A DNA stretch of 64,000 nucleotides from Cohnella algarum (GCF_016937515.1 NZ_JAFHKM010000002.1:3715001-3779000); one strand, 5' to 3'. Positions 1 through 8,985 are shown, numbered from the stretch's first letter. Made by a program: numbers and translations. Notes: a model not told the origin generated them from the sequence alone.

Positions 1-758
1 TTCCAGAACGGCAACGGGCGGTAACGGGCGAAACGCACCTTTTCGTCGGCAACCGAGCAGACGATCGAGCGCACCTCGTGAAATTGCATGATCAGGTGGT
101 CGATGCCGATCGCCAGCGGCTCTTCCGGATCGGTGGCGATGTCGCAGTGATGGTGCTTCGGCAAAATGAACGAAGAGCCGAGCGTCCGATACACCCGATT
201 GTTGATCGAAGCGATTTCCGCGATCTGGAGCGCTTCGAGATGCGGATGGATGACGGCTCCCCCGACGCTTTTGTTATACGCGGTGCTGCCGGAGGGAGTG
301 GAGACGACGATGCCGTCGCCGCGGAACATTTCGAAAGGTTCGTCGTTGATGTTGATCTGCGCGACGAGCGTTCCGTCCACGCTTTTCAGCGTGAATTCGT
401 TGAGCGCCATATACACCGAGGTGCCCCCGTCGGTGACGATTTCCACCTTGATGAGGGGATAGCGGACGGTTTTCGGCTCCGTCGTCGCCATCAGCTCGAC
501 CAATTCGGTCAGTTCGTTTTTTTGCCAGTCGGCGTAAAACCCGAGGTGTCCGGTGTGGACGCCCACGAAAGCGACTTTGTTCACTTTGTCGCGAAACCGG
601 TGAAAAGCTTGCAGCAGCGTTCCGTCGCCGCCGATCGACAACACGATATCTGGGGCTTGCTCGTCGCTTATGAGCCCGCGCTCCTGGGCAAGGGTATGAA
701 ACTGCTCCGCCAATTGGCGGGATAGCCGGTCGCCCCGGTCTAGCAGCGCATATTTCAA
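1..758 (-). CDS. nadK: NAD kinase (3' end cut by window edge)
   Basis: Phosphorylates NAD to NADP in the cytoplasm. The reverse-strand translation begins MKYALLDRGDRLSRQLAEQF and carries the family GGDGT motif (LSIGGDGTLLQAF), followed by VGVHTGHLGFYADW, NEFTLKS and the STPSGSTAYNKSVGG substrate-loop motif. The start is TTG at 758, read from a GGAAGGAG ribosome site with about 7 bases of spacing; no better ATG lies upstream. About 252 codons are visible of the roughly 265-290 usual in Bacilli, so only the last part is missing beyond base 1. It lies downstream of and co-directional with ylbJ, about 100 bases away, so co-transcription is possible. Identification is firm. Confidence 0.95.
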   Translation of the reverse strand, partial: MKYALLDRGDRLSRQLAEQFHTLAQERGLISDEQAPDIVLSIGGDGTLLQAFHRFRDKVNKVAFVGVHTGHLGFYADWQKNELTELVELMATTEPKTVRYPLIKVEIVTDGGTSVYMALNEFTLKSVDGTLVAQININDEPFEMFRGDGIVVSTPSGSTAYNKSVGGAVIHPHLEALQIAEIASINNRVYRTLGSSFILPKHHHCDIATDPEEPLAIGIDHLIMQFHEVRSIVCSVADEKVRFARYRPLPFW

Positions 759-861
759 GGTTGCAGCTCCTTCCGCAGCAGGTTGTCTGAATGCGATCTT
801 CAATACGATGATAAACAATCGAAGCCGCAAGCACAATGGCTAAGCCTCGCCGCGCCCGGGA

Positions 862-1980
862 TTAACCGCCATGCGGGCCGAGGAGCGGCCAGAGCAAATA
901 GATCAAGCCAACGGCGAAGGCGGCATGCAGCAATCTGGCGCGCAAAAAAGGCAAATACCGCCAGGACGTCCGGCTCATCAGCCCGGCCACTTGGGCGTGG
1001 ACGGAAAGCCCGGCCCACGAGAGGACGAAAGCGCCGGCGGCGACCTGATCGATCAGCGGAGCCGTCTTCGCGGCTTCCGCCGCCGCCCGGGATCCGAGCG
1101 TCACTTCGAAGGACCCCTGCACGACCGCTTCGGCCAGGCCGGGAACGAGACCGATCGCGCCGAGGACGGCGCCGAGGCCGGATCGAAGCGCGGAAAGAAT
1201 GCCGCTGTGAAGGAGCAGCTCGAGAGCGACCGAGAAAAAGACGACAAGCCCGCCGACGACGATCATCAGCCGGATCGACGATTCCAACGCGTCTTGCAGC
1301 ATGACGCCGAACGGCCGTCCGTCGGCCAGGCGCGCGCGGTGCATCGCGGCCAGCGCTCGGCGCATCCTGCCCCCGCCCTCCGGGAGGACCGGGGACGAAG
1401 CTCCCGAAGCTTCCGGCTTCCCGGCCTCGGCGGTCCGCCCGCGCCCCCGAAGCGCCAGGCCGAGCAGCATGGCGCCGCCGTAATGGGCGGCGGCCATGAC
1501 GGGCGCGATGTCCGCCCGCCCGAAAAACCCGATGCAAACCGCCCCGATCAAAAATATCGGATCCGAGGACGTCGTCATCGCAACGAGCCGTTCCCCTTCC
1601 TCGCGATTGACGAGCCGCTGCTCCATCAGCCGCGACGTCAGCCGCGCTCCGACCGGATAGCCGGAGGCGAACCCCATCGCCACGACAAATCCGCCGACGC
1701 CCGGAATGCGAAACAGCGGCCGCATGAGCGGATCCAGGAGCGTGCCGGTCAAATGGACGACGCCGAAGCCGAGCAGCAGCTCCGACAGCACGAAGAAAGG
1801 GAACAGCGCCGGGAACAGCACCTCCCACCAGACGGCCAGCCCGCGCAGCGACGCCTGGAGCGCTTCGCCCGGCATCGCGAGCGCCATGCCTCCGATCCAC
1901 AGCGCGAGCAATCCCGTTCCGAGCAGCATCGTTTTTTTGACCAGCCGTACCGGATCGCTTGCGGTCATCCGTTTGCTCAT
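862..1980 (-). CDS. ylbJ: sporulation integral membrane protein YlbJ
   Basis: Polytopic membrane protein needed for spore cortex formation in Bacillus; it belongs to the nucleoside-transporter/gate (Gate domain) group. The protein (372 aa; usual about 400) has hydrophobic segments throughout and the conserved GFASGYPVGARLTSRL and TTSSDPIFLIGAVCIGFFG stretches. I chose ATG 1980 because GGAAGG then sits about 9 bases upstream; the ATG at 1989 abuts the ribosome site. A Gly/Arg/Pro-rich soluble loop of about 50 residues (near RGRGRTAEAGKPEASG) interrupts the membrane segments. The neighbour nadK follows in the same direction. What it transports is not known; the family assignment is good. Confidence 0.9.
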   Translation of the reverse strand: MSKRMTASDPVRLVKKTMLLGTGLLALWIGGMALAMPGEALQASLRGLAVWWEVLFPALFPFFVLSELLLGFGVVHLTGTLLDPLMRPLFRIPGVGGFVVAMGFASGYPVGARLTSRLMEQRLVNREEGERLVAMTTSSDPIFLIGAVCIGFFGRADIAPVMAAAHYGGAMLLGLALRGRGRTAEAGKPEASGASSPVLPEGGGRMRRALAAMHRARLADGRPFGVMLQDALESSIRLMIVVGGLVVFFSVALELLLHSGILSALRSGLGAVLGAIGLVPGLAEAVVQGSFEVTLGSRAAAEAAKTAPLIDQVAAGAFVLSWAGLSVHAQVAGLMSRTSWRYLPFLRARLLHAAFAVGLIYLLWPLLGPHGG

Positions 1981-2164
1981 CTTCTCCATCCTTCCGCTCG
2001 CGTTGTCTTGTCCTTAACTATATGTGTACAAACCGTCGAAATTGCATCGGTCTTTTTTGAAATCGCTTGCAATAATAACCTGTTAACCGCCGGGAGGATA
2101 TGATAAAATAGAACTACGAATCCGTTCGGGATCGACAACGGCGCAACGAAGCGGAGGGATGAAC

Positions 2165-2281
2165 GTGGCGGCAATCGTGGCAGGCATCATTGCGTGCGCT
2201 TTCGTGTACGTAATCCGGGAATCACTGCATTCGGCCGAAGAAGAAACGAAAACGGAAGCCGAATCCGAGCCATTTCGCTAG
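2165..2281 (+). CDS. small single-pass membrane peptide, unknown
   Basis: Encodes about 38 residues: a hydrophobic N-terminal helix (AAIVAGIIACAFVYVI) followed by a charged Glu/Lys-rich tail ending in SEPFR. Two in-frame starts exist, ATG 2159 and GTG 2165. GGAGGG (2153-2158) abuts the ATG but lies 6 bases before the GTG, so GTG is preferred. A GAAA-tetraloop terminator begins 4 bases after the stop, giving a compact monocistronic unit. It is divergent from ylbJ. I do not recognise a named family; a small membrane-anchored protein is all the sequence shows. Confidence 0.6.
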   Translation: MAAIVAGIIACAFVYVIRESLHSAEEETKTEAESEPFR

Positions 2282-2284
2282 TCC

Positions 2285-2311
2285 CGCCCGAAAGGGCGTT
2301 TTTTGTTTTTT
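2285..2311 (+). terminator. rho-independent terminator after small peptide
   Basis: CGCCC-GAAA-GGGCG stem with a GAAA tetraloop, followed directly by a T-rich run (2299-2311). Confidence 0.85.
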
Positions 2312-2335
2312 GGGAGATAAGTTCCGGGTCGTTTA

Positions 2336-2344
2336 TGGTATAAT
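2336..2344 (+). promoter_or_regulatory. extended -10 promoter for the globin gene
   Basis: TGGTATAAT is a perfect sigma-A -10 with the TGn extension, 76 bases upstream of the globin start. No convincing -35 is seen at the usual distance, as is common for extended -10 promoters. Confidence 0.5.
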
Positions 2345-2419
2345 GAAGTAGCCTGTGAAGGCAAATAGTCCCAGGCGCTTCCGCGAATGTCGTTCTACTC
2401 GAAATGGGGGTTGCTTCTT

Positions 2420-2791
2420 ATGAACTACGATACGATATACGAGGCCGCGGGAGGCGCTCCGGCCATTCGGGAACTGGTGCAAAAGTTTTACCCGAAAGTG
2501 CAAGCCCATCCCTTGCTGTCGCCTTTGTTTCCGGAGAACATCGATCCGGTCATGGAAAAGCAATATCAGTTTTTGACCCAGTTTTTCGGCGGGCCGACGC
2601 TTTATTCCGACGAGCACGGCCATCCGATGATGCGGGCCCGTCATCTTCCGTTTCCGATCACGCGGGAGCGGGCGGACGCTTGGCTGGACTGCATGAGTCG
2701 CGCGCTGGCCGAAACGGCGATTCCCGCCGAGCTGCAGGAGCTCATGCTGACAAGGCTTTCGGGACCTGCTTATCACTTTATCAATACTTAA
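2420..2791 (+). CDS. truncated haemoglobin (group II, YjbI-like)
   Basis: Small cytoplasmic haem protein of the 2/2 globin fold, implicated in handling O2, NO or peroxide. The 123 aa product (MNYDTIYEAAGGAPAIRELV) has the usual truncated-globin length, the FYPKVQAHPLLSPLF B/C-helix region and RARHLPFPI, which supplies the proximal histidine. ATG 2420 is preferred: GGGGG lies 9 bases upstream and family members begin with a similar M-x-x-x-L/I-YEA sequence. A longer reading starting at 2387 would add an unconserved leader. The DUF2225 gene follows 56 bases later. In Bacillus the yjbI gene adjoins the Spx-adaptor gene yjbH; that partner is not here. Confidence 0.93.
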   Translation: MNYDTIYEAAGGAPAIRELVQKFYPKVQAHPLLSPLFPENIDPVMEKQYQFLTQFFGGPTLYSDEHGHPMMRARHLPFPITRERADAWLDCMSRALAETAIPAELQELMLTRLSGPAYHFINT

Positions 2792-2847
2792 TTAAAGCAC
2801 GGCGCCGACTTGAAGAAAAACCTGCCGCCGCCCGAGGAGGAATTCCG

Positions 2848-3546
2848 ATGGAACCGCTCTATCAGTCCAAAATCGTTTGCGCCTGCTGCGAAAATACGTT
2901 CGCAACCTCCCGCGTTCGCCCGAGCTTCAAGAGGCCGATTCGTACCGACAGCGATTTTTGCGCGTATTTCGAAGTCATCAATCCGGATTATTACGTTGTC
3001 AGGGTTTGCCCCTATTGCGGCTTCGCGTCGACGGAAAATTTCAGCGACCGCCTTTACGATAAACAGAAGCAAGCCTATTTGGAAAAGCTCGGCCATCAAT
3101 GGAAGATGCGGGATTACAGCGGCGAAAGAACGCCGGAAGCCGCGTTGGAATGCTATAAGCTCGCCCTGCTGACGGCCCAGGCGGTAGGCGAAAAGGACCG
3201 GGTCATCTCCGGCCTGCTGCATCACATCGCCTGGCTTTATCGCAACGCGGGCCAGAAGGAACAGGAGATGCGGTTTCTCCGGTTCGCTTTGGATGCTTAC
3301 GTACGGGTTTACGAAGCCGAGCGCGGATCGCTCAACAATGCGCGTTTGCTGTACGTCATCGGGGAGCTGCACCGCAGGCTCGGCGATCCGCGCGAAGCCG
3401 TGCGCTGGTTTTCGCGCGTCATTCACGACAAGTCCATTACGGACGGGGCGATGATCCGCGCCTCCCGGGAGCAGTGGACGCTCATTCGCGAGGAAATGCA
3501 GCAAAAAGGACAGGAGCTGCCGGAGGAAATGCAGAGCGGGGCTTGA
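2848..3546 (+). CDS. DUF2225 family protein
   Basis: A 232-residue cytoplasmic protein of the DUF2225 family. The N-terminus has a CACCENTF knuckle and residues 50-60 a second CPYCGFAS knuckle, together a likely zinc ribbon. The C-terminal half is helical with TPR-like character (EAALECYKLALLTAQ, GELHRRLGDPREAVRWFSRV). Start ATG 2848 follows GAGGAGG with 7-8 base spacing. The gene is downstream of the truncated globin in the same direction and ends at a strong terminator shared with the convergent gene. The function of the family is not established. Confidence 0.88.
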   Translation: MEPLYQSKIVCACCENTFATSRVRPSFKRPIRTDSDFCAYFEVINPDYYVVRVCPYCGFASTENFSDRLYDKQKQAYLEKLGHQWKMRDYSGERTPEAALECYKLALLTAQAVGEKDRVISGLLHHIAWLYRNAGQKEQEMRFLRFALDAYVRVYEAERGSLNNARLLYVIGELHRRLGDPREAVRWFSRVIHDKSITDGAMIRASREQWTLIREEMQQKGQELPEEMQSGA

Positions 3547-3565
3547 GCATCGGCGCACCGTTGCA

Positions 3566-3610
3566 AGCACGGCGAAGAGGGAAGTCTCTCCGCCGCGCTT
3601 TTTTTATTTT
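3566..3610. terminator. terminator between convergent genes
   Basis: A 14-bp stem with two mismatches (AGCaCGGCGaAGAG / CTCTcCGCCGcGCT) around a GGAAG loop, followed by a T-rich run at 3599-3610. It terminates the DUF2225 gene and may serve the opposite strand less well, having no T-run on that side. Confidence 0.8.
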
Positions 3611-3843
3611 CGGGGGATCGGCTTGTCCGCCATCAAATAATCGTCGTCGGAGTCGATCAGCTGGATTCGCGTGCGGCAGCACGGAAAGACGACCGCCCGC
3701 TTGCCGGGCCCGGCGCGCAGGTCGCGGACTTCCGCCGGTTTGATCGGAAGGCGCACGTGGGACTGGCCGCAGAACGGACATTCGGAAGCGTAAACTTCAT
3801 TCATTTGAATATCGTATGGTAAACTGTTACCGAAAGGAATCAA
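3604..3843 (-). CDS. small conserved Cys-containing protein, unknown
   Basis: A 79-residue product with ECPFCGQSHVRLPIKP and, after about 30 residues, PCCRTRIQL: two cysteine pairs that look like a compact zinc ribbon. The tail is acidic (DSDDDY). AGGAGG ends 7-8 bases before TTG 3843, which I take as the start; a GTG at 3852 overlaps the ribosome site. The gene is divergent from the M3 peptidase, about 100 bases away. No function is assigned. Confidence 0.65.
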   Translation of the reverse strand: MIPFGNSLPYDIQMNEVYASECPFCGQSHVRLPIKPAEVRDLRAGPGKRAVVFPCCRTRIQLIDSDDDYLMADKPIPRK

Positions 3844-3946
3844 TTTCGGCACCTCCTGTGTACATACGTTAACGATACATCAGCGCAAGGCCGCGCGCAA
3901 CGCGCATATTTCCGCGGGGGAACCGCGAGTAGGGGGAAGGAAGCGA

Positions 3947-5755
3947 ATGACGCAAACGAACGAACGCGAAACGCAAAGATGGGACCTGGACGTTTTGTTT
4001 CCGGGCGGATCGGAATCGCCCGTTTTCGCCGCTTTTTTCGAAGAAACGGAGCGGCTTGTCGGCCAGCTGCTTGGCGAATTGAAAGCAAGCGACGGAGAAG
4101 CGGGGGACGATTCCTTCAAGGACCGCCTTGGGTTGTGGACCGACGGGCTGCAAAGGGCGCTGTCCCGGCTGCGGCAAGCCGATTCTTTCATCGGCTGCCT
4201 GACGTCGCAGCGGATGGACGACCGCAAGGCGGTCGCCTGGACCGAACGGGTGCAGACGCTCGCCGCGCGGTTTCGCCAGGCCTCCGATCTGTACGACGTC
4301 AAGCTGGCTTCGCTTTCGGAACGGAAGTGGGAGGAATGGTCCGCGTCGGGCGGCCGCGCGGAGGTGGCGTTTCTGCTTCGCGAGCGGCGCGACGCGGTTA
4401 AGGACAAATTGCCCCCGGCCCTCGAAGGTCTGGCCGGAGAGCTGGCCGTGGACGGCTATCACGGCTGGGCCGAGCATTATCAGACGATCGTCGCCCGAAT
4501 TTCGATTCCGTGGGAAGAGAACGGGGAAACCGTCCGATTGTCCGCTGGACAGGCGGCCAACAAGCTGGACCATCCGGACGCGGCGGTCCGGGACGAAATG
4601 GGGCGCCGCTGGGAAGATGCCTGGTCCGGGCAGGCGGATTTGTGCGCCGACGCGCTCAACCGGATCGCCGGCTTCCGGTTGAAGCTGTACGGCGCCAGAG
4701 GCTGGAACGATCCGCTTCGGGAGCCGCTCAAGCTGAACCGGATGAGCCGCGACACGCTGGACGCCATGTGGACGGCTGCGGCGGGCGCTCTTGAGCCTCT
4801 GCAACGGTACATGTCGGCCAAAGCGCGGCTGATGGGCAAGGATCGGCTCGCATGGCACGACGTCGAAGCGCCCGTCGGGGAAAACGCGGCCGTCATTCCG
4901 TATGCCGAAGCGGCCGCCCTGATCGAATCCGCGTTCGGCGCCTTTTCGCCGGACATGGCCGCCCTCGCGAAAAGAGCGTTCGGCGAGCGCTGGATCGAGG
5001 CGGAAGACCGTCCGGGCAAGCGCCCGGGCGGATTTTGCACCGATTTTCCCGAAAGCGGGCAAACCCGTATTTTTATGACGTATTCCGGAACGCCGGGGAA
5101 CGTCTCGACATTGGCGCACGAGCTCGGCCACGCCTATCACAGCTCGCTCGTGCACGGGCTGCCGCCGTTCGCGCAGGATTACGCGATGAACGTGGCCGAA
5201 ACCGCGTCGACGTTCGCGGAAGGGCTGGTCAGCGACGCGCTGCTTCGCTTGGCGGACGGCGACGCCGCAAGGCTTGCGCTGCTGGACGAAAGGCTGCAGC
5301 GCGCGGCCGCGTTTTGCATGAACATCCGCGCGCGTTTTTTGTTCGAAACGAGGTTTTACGACGAACGTTCCAAAGGCATGCTCGAGGCGGAGCGGCTTGG
5401 CGAGCTGATGCTCGACGCGCAGCGCGAAGCGTTCGGCGGGGCGCTGTCCTCGTGGCATCCGCATTTTTGGGCTTCGAAGCTGCATTTTTATTTGACCGAC
5501 GTGCCGTTTTACAATTTCCCATACACGTTCGGTTACTTGTTCAGCACGGGAATCGCGGCGGTGGCCGAAGCCGAGGGGCCGTCCTTCGCCAAGCGGTACG
5601 ATCTGCTTCTGCGGGACACCGGGCGGATGACGGTCGAGCAGCTCGGCTCCCGGCATTTGGGCGTGCGGCTGGACGAGCCGGAATTTTGGAAAGCGGCGGT
5701 CGAACGCGCCGTTGCGGACGTGGACGAATTTTGCGCGCTCGGCTTGAAGGGGTAA
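3947..5755 (+). CDS. pepF: M3 family oligoendopeptidase (PepF-like)
   Basis: Zinc metallopeptidase that cleaves short peptides in the cytoplasm. The 602 aa length matches the PepF/M3 family (about 600). The zinc site is HELGH at residues 391-395 (LAHELGHAYHSSLVHG), and the downstream NVAETASTFAEGL supplies the third ligand glutamate. The C-terminal part has FYNFPYTFGYLFS, typical of the PepF clade. Start ATG 3947 has a GGGGGAAGG ribosome site. It is monocistronic by position. The symbol reflects family similarity, not proven substrate range. Confidence 0.93.
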   Translation: MTQTNERETQRWDLDVLFPGGSESPVFAAFFEETERLVGQLLGELKASDGEAGDDSFKDRLGLWTDGLQRALSRLRQADSFIGCLTSQRMDDRKAVAWTERVQTLAARFRQASDLYDVKLASLSERKWEEWSASGGRAEVAFLLRERRDAVKDKLPPALEGLAGELAVDGYHGWAEHYQTIVARISIPWEENGETVRLSAGQAANKLDHPDAAVRDEMGRRWEDAWSGQADLCADALNRIAGFRLKLYGARGWNDPLREPLKLNRMSRDTLDAMWTAAAGALEPLQRYMSAKARLMGKDRLAWHDVEAPVGENAAVIPYAEAAALIESAFGAFSPDMAALAKRAFGERWIEAEDRPGKRPGGFCTDFPESGQTRIFMTYSGTPGNVSTLAHELGHAYHSSLVHGLPPFAQDYAMNVAETASTFAEGLVSDALLRLADGDAARLALLDERLQRAAAFCMNIRARFLFETRFYDERSKGMLEAERLGELMLDAQREAFGGALSSWHPHFWASKLHFYLTDVPFYNFPYTFGYLFSTGIAAVAEAEGPSFAKRYDLLLRDTGRMTVEQLGSRHLGVRLDEPEFWKAAVERAVADVDEFCALGLKG

Positions 5756-5863
5756 GCGAAAAAAGCGAGAGAACGGCGGAGAGGATGAGGACCTGCCTCT
5801 CCGTCGCTTCGTTCGAAAGCCCCTTTTGCGAAAATCTTTTTACGACATTTCCAGACAAAATGA

Positions 5864-5892
5864 TTGTAATTTTCTAAATATTTTCATATAAT
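5864..5892 (+). promoter_or_regulatory. sigma-A promoter
   Basis: TTGTAA (5864-5869), a 17-base spacer and TATAAT (5887-5892), 63 bases upstream of the next start codon. Confidence 0.65.
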
Positions 5893-5954
5893 AGTCCTAT
5901 CGACTCATGGGAATACATACCGCTTTTGAAATTTCGTGCATAAGGAGGAGAATG

Positions 5955-6362
5955 ATGCATTCGGAACAGGTCCCATTGATCAGGCAAGTAGACATGGCCC
6001 TGCAACAGCTTGAAAATGAGCTGAAGGGCATGACGGCCGGAACGATCGTGCTGCAAATTCGCAACGATACGGTGGGGAAATTCGGCATCCGCCATTTGCC
6101 GATTGACATCGACCAGGCAAGAGCGGGCAAGGGGAGCTCTCCCGGATTGACCTCGGCCCAAGTAACGGCTCTGCGCCGCACGGCGGTCGAAGCGATCACC
6201 CGCAAAAACGGCTGGACTCACGGCGAGATTACATACGATTTCGCGCTTCGCCAGGACAAGGTTCAAGTAAGCGTACAGTTCGAGTCCAACTACAATATGG
6301 CCAACGTTTTGTTCCGGCTGCACCCGAAGAAGCACGACCGCCGGGGCATTTCCGGCGAATAG
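5955..6362 (+). CDS. conserved hypothetical protein, DUF2294-like size
   Basis: A 135-residue, probably cytoplasmic protein beginning MHSEQVPLIRQVDMALQQLE. No signal peptide, membrane segment or cysteine motif is seen. The middle alternates strand and helix (TAGTIVLQIRNDTVGKFGIR, KVQVSVQFESNYNMANVLF). Two adjacent ATGs occur at 5952 and 5955; AAGGAGG spacing favours 5955. It has its own sigma-A promoter and terminator, so it is a single-gene unit. I do not recognise a function; the length resembles DUF2294 proteins but I cannot confirm membership. Confidence 0.7.
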   Translation: MHSEQVPLIRQVDMALQQLENELKGMTAGTIVLQIRNDTVGKFGIRHLPIDIDQARAGKGSSPGLTSAQVTALRRTAVEAITRKNGWTHGEITYDFALRQDKVQVSVQFESNYNMANVLFRLHPKKHDRRGISGE

Positions 6363-6382
6363 GAAGCGAGGACGTCAGCGCG

Positions 6383-6417
6383 AGAGCGGCTCCCGGCGAA
6401 GGGGGCCGCTCTTTTTT
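6383..6417 (+). terminator. rho-independent terminator
   Basis: AGAGCGGC / GCCGCTCT stem around a 14-base loop, with T6 at 6412-6417. It lies between two convergent genes. Confidence 0.8.
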
Positions 6418-6446
6418 GGTTTGCGGCGTGCCCCCGTCACGGGCCG

Positions 6447-7493
6447 TCAAACCCATCCCCATTTTTCGAACAGCACGGAACCGGCCAGCACGAGCCAAAC
6501 GGCGAGGAACGCGAACAGCAGGACGAATTTGCTTTTGAATACGGCGAGCATCATCAGCAGCGTTTTCATATCGAACATGGGACCGAAGACAAGAAACGAC
6601 AACAGCGCTCCTTGCGGCACGTACGCCGCGAAGGAAGCGGCCACGAAGGCGTCCGCGGTGGAGCACAGCGACAATACGAAGGCGAGTCCCATCATGAACA
6701 AATGCGTAAAAAAATGGTGTCCGGCCGCGGCGGCAAGCTGTTCGGGCTGCAGAGCGGTTTGCAAAAAAGCCGCGAACATGCAGCCGACGATCAAATAGTT
6801 GCCCGTATCGCGCAAATCTTCCGCCGCGTGGGAGCCGATATGCGCGGCTTTGCTTTTCCAAGCCCGCATTCGCTCCGGCAGCGAACCTCCCTTACCGCGC
6901 GGACCGAACATCGTTTCGTGGTCATGGTCGTGAAACGAAGACGCCGCCGCCGTTCCGCCGCCGTTCGCTCGCAGCGGATCGCGGCCGCCCATCGCGAAAG
7001 CCGCGATCAGCCCGAGCGCGACCGCCACGGCGAACGCAAGCGCGAACCGCGCGTTGACAAGTCCGGAATGCGCTCCGAGGGCGGTCAGCGTCGAGGCGAA
7101 GACGATCGGATTCAGGACGGGCCCCGCAGCCAGGTAAGAGAAGCCGACGAAGGGCGGAAGGCCTTTGCGGATCAGTCTTCGGACGACGGGGATCATGCCG
7201 CATTCGCAAATGGGGAGAGCGAGGCCGAGCAAGCTTCCGAACAGGATGCCGCCGGCTTTCCCGCGGGGGGCGAGCCGCTGGACGAAGCGGTCGGGAACGA
7301 CCGTCTCCAGCAAAGCGGACAGGACGGCCCCGGCAATGAGAAAAGGCAGCGCCTCGAACAAAAGCCCGGCAAACGCCCGGTAAAACGGAAACAGGCGTTC
7401 CAGCGGCAAGCGGGCGGCATAAGCCGCATATGCCAAAATGAACGTCGCGACCGCGGCCGCGGCGAGACTGAACCTGGAAACCGTCACGTTCAT
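6447..7493 (-). CDS. YcgR-like UPF0718 permease
   Basis: Polytopic membrane protein of the DUF318/UPF0718 permease family (B. subtilis YcgR type). The 348 aa product has eight or so hydrophobic segments and the family hallmarks LPICECGMIPVVRRLIRKG and GPVLNPIVFASTL. A central soluble loop (about 195-245) includes FHDHDHE, a His/Asp cluster that might bind metal. AAGGAAGTG precedes ATG 7493 closely; an internal GTG at 7487 is also possible. In B. subtilis ycgR is paired with ycgQ; that partner is absent on both sides here. The substrate is not established. Confidence 0.85.
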   Translation of the reverse strand: MNVTVSRFSLAAAAVATFILAYAAYAARLPLERLFPFYRAFAGLLFEALPFLIAGAVLSALLETVVPDRFVQRLAPRGKAGGILFGSLLGLALPICECGMIPVVRRLIRKGLPPFVGFSYLAAGPVLNPIVFASTLTALGAHSGLVNARFALAFAVAVALGLIAAFAMGGRDPLRANGGGTAAASSFHDHDHETMFGPRGKGGSLPERMRAWKSKAAHIGSHAAEDLRDTGNYLIVGCMFAAFLQTALQPEQLAAAAGHHFFTHLFMMGLAFVLSLCSTADAFVAASFAAYVPQGALLSFLVFGPMFDMKTLLMMLAVFKSKFVLLFAFLAVWLVLAGSVLFEKWGWV

Positions 7494-7624
7494 CACTTCC
7501 TTACGGCTTGATGGGGACAGGCGTTAGTTTAGCGTATGCTCGATCTCCCGTTGGCAAGAACCGGGGAGGTTGACTTCCCGGCGCGGGGGAGTATAATGAA
7601 TTTCAATCGACTTTACGTCGGCAT

Positions 7625-7919
7625 ATCGGCCATTCGGCGATGACGAGAACAAGTACGCATACGGAGACAGCTGGCAGAGAGCCGGTGTTCGCTGCGAACC
7701 GGCGCTTCTCCCGTGCGGAATGGAACTCGGAGCCGAAGCGGAAAGACGCGCCGGGCATTCTTTTTCAGTCCGTCCCCGGGAGCGTCCGTTGCTTTCCGTC
7801 CGTTCCGCGTTACGGAACACAAAGGCTTCAAGCGGCCGTTTCGCCGCGTTTTTCGAAGCGAACAAGGGTGGCACCACGACCTCTTCGTCCCTTACGGACG
7901 AGGGGTCTTTTGTTTTTTT
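7625..7919 (+). ncRNA. tryptophan T-box leader of trpS
   Basis: A tRNA-sensing riboswitch. The T-box core GGGTGGCACCACG lies at 7866-7878, next to a terminator stem (GACCTCTTCGTCC / GGACGAGGGGTC, about 7878-7907) and T-rich tail to 7919. Stem I spans about 7640-7740; TGG at 7721-7723, followed by A as in known specifier loops, is the likely Trp specifier. Uncharged tRNA-Trp should stabilise the antiterminator and switch trpS on. Confidence 0.9.
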
Positions 7920-7980
7920 AGCAGGATTAATCGGAAGCGCCGGCAGATGGACCGGCCAACAGGAAGGGGATTGCATTTAC

Positions 7981-8985
7981 ATGAATTCAAACGCGAAACA
8001 GCGGGTACTGTCCGGCATTCAAGCAAGCGGCAAGCTGACGCTCGGCAATTACATCGGCGCCATGAAAAACTTCGTCAAGCTGCAGGAGGAGTACGACAGC
8101 TTCTACATGATCGTCGATCTGCACGCGATTACCGTGCCGCAAGAGCCGGCGGCGCTTCGGGAGCAAACGGAATCGGTCGCGGCTTTGTTTATCGCGGCGG
8201 GCATCGATCCGCAGCAGTCGGCCGTTTTCGTCCAATCGCACGTTCCGGCGCACGCGGAGCTGGGCTGGATCATGACGACGCTGTCGTATATGGGGGAGCT
8301 CGAGCGGATGACGCAATTCAAGGACAAATCGGCGGGCAAGGAAGCGGTAGGAGCCGGCTTGTTCGTCTACCCGCCGCTCATGGCGGCCGACATTTTGCTG
8401 TATGACACGCATCTCGTCCCGGTCGGCGACGACCAGAAGCAGCATCTGGAGCTGACGCGCGATCTGGCGGGCCGGTTCAATCACCGTTTCGGCGAAACGC
8501 TGCGGATTCCGGAGCCTTATATTCCGAAGGTGGGCGCGAGAATCATGTCGTTGGACGACGCAAGCAAAAAAATGAGCAAAAGCAATCCGAATCCGGGAAG
8601 CTACATTTCCCTGCTCGATTCCCCGGACGAAATCCGCAAAAAAATATCCCGGGCCAAAACGGACCTGGGACGGGAGGTCGAGTTCGACCCGCAAACTAAA
8701 CCGGAAGTCAGCAATCTGATGAGCATCTACGCCCTTTGCGCTGGAATTTCGGTCGACGAGGTTCAGGCGCGGTACGAGGGACAGGGATACGGGGCGTTCA
8801 AAAAGGATTTGGCGGAGCAAGTCGTTGCCGTCCTTGAACCGATCCAGCGGAAATATACGGAAATTCGCGAATCCGGCGCCATTCACGATTTGCTGCGCGA
8901 AGGCGCGCGGAAGGCCAACGAGGCGGCGGAGCAAACGCTGGCCCGGGTAAAGGACGCGATGGGCTTCCTGCTCCCCCGCCGTTAG
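7981..8985 (+). CDS. trpS: tryptophan--tRNA ligase
   Basis: Charges tRNA-Trp in the cytoplasm. The 334 aa length is standard for class Ic TrpRS. The N-terminal signature appears as SGKLTLGNYIG (the HIGH-equivalent) and the KMSKS loop as KKMSKSNPNPGS near residue 196. LGWIMTTLSYMGELERMTQFKDKS is also typical. ATG 7981 is preceded by AGGAAGGGGA (7961-7970). Expression is controlled by the Trp T-box immediately upstream, a single-gene transcription unit. Confidence 0.97.
   Translation: MNSNAKQRVLSGIQASGKLTLGNYIGAMKNFVKLQEEYDSFYMIVDLHAITVPQEPAALREQTESVAALFIAAGIDPQQSAVFVQSHVPAHAELGWIMTTLSYMGELERMTQFKDKSAGKEAVGAGLFVYPPLMAADILLYDTHLVPVGDDQKQHLELTRDLAGRFNHRFGETLRIPEPYIPKVGARIMSLDDASKKMSKSNPNPGSYISLLDSPDEIRKKISRAKTDLGREVEFDPQTKPEVSNLMSIYALCAGISVDEVQARYEGQGYGAFKKDLAEQVVAVLEPIQRKYTEIRESGAIHDLLREGARKANEAAEQTLARVKDAMGFLLPRR

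Noticed and set aside
7623..7920. Protein-coding frame in the trpS leader
   Set aside because: The interval is an RNA leader with T-box consensus and terminator; the overlapping frames are not gene-like.
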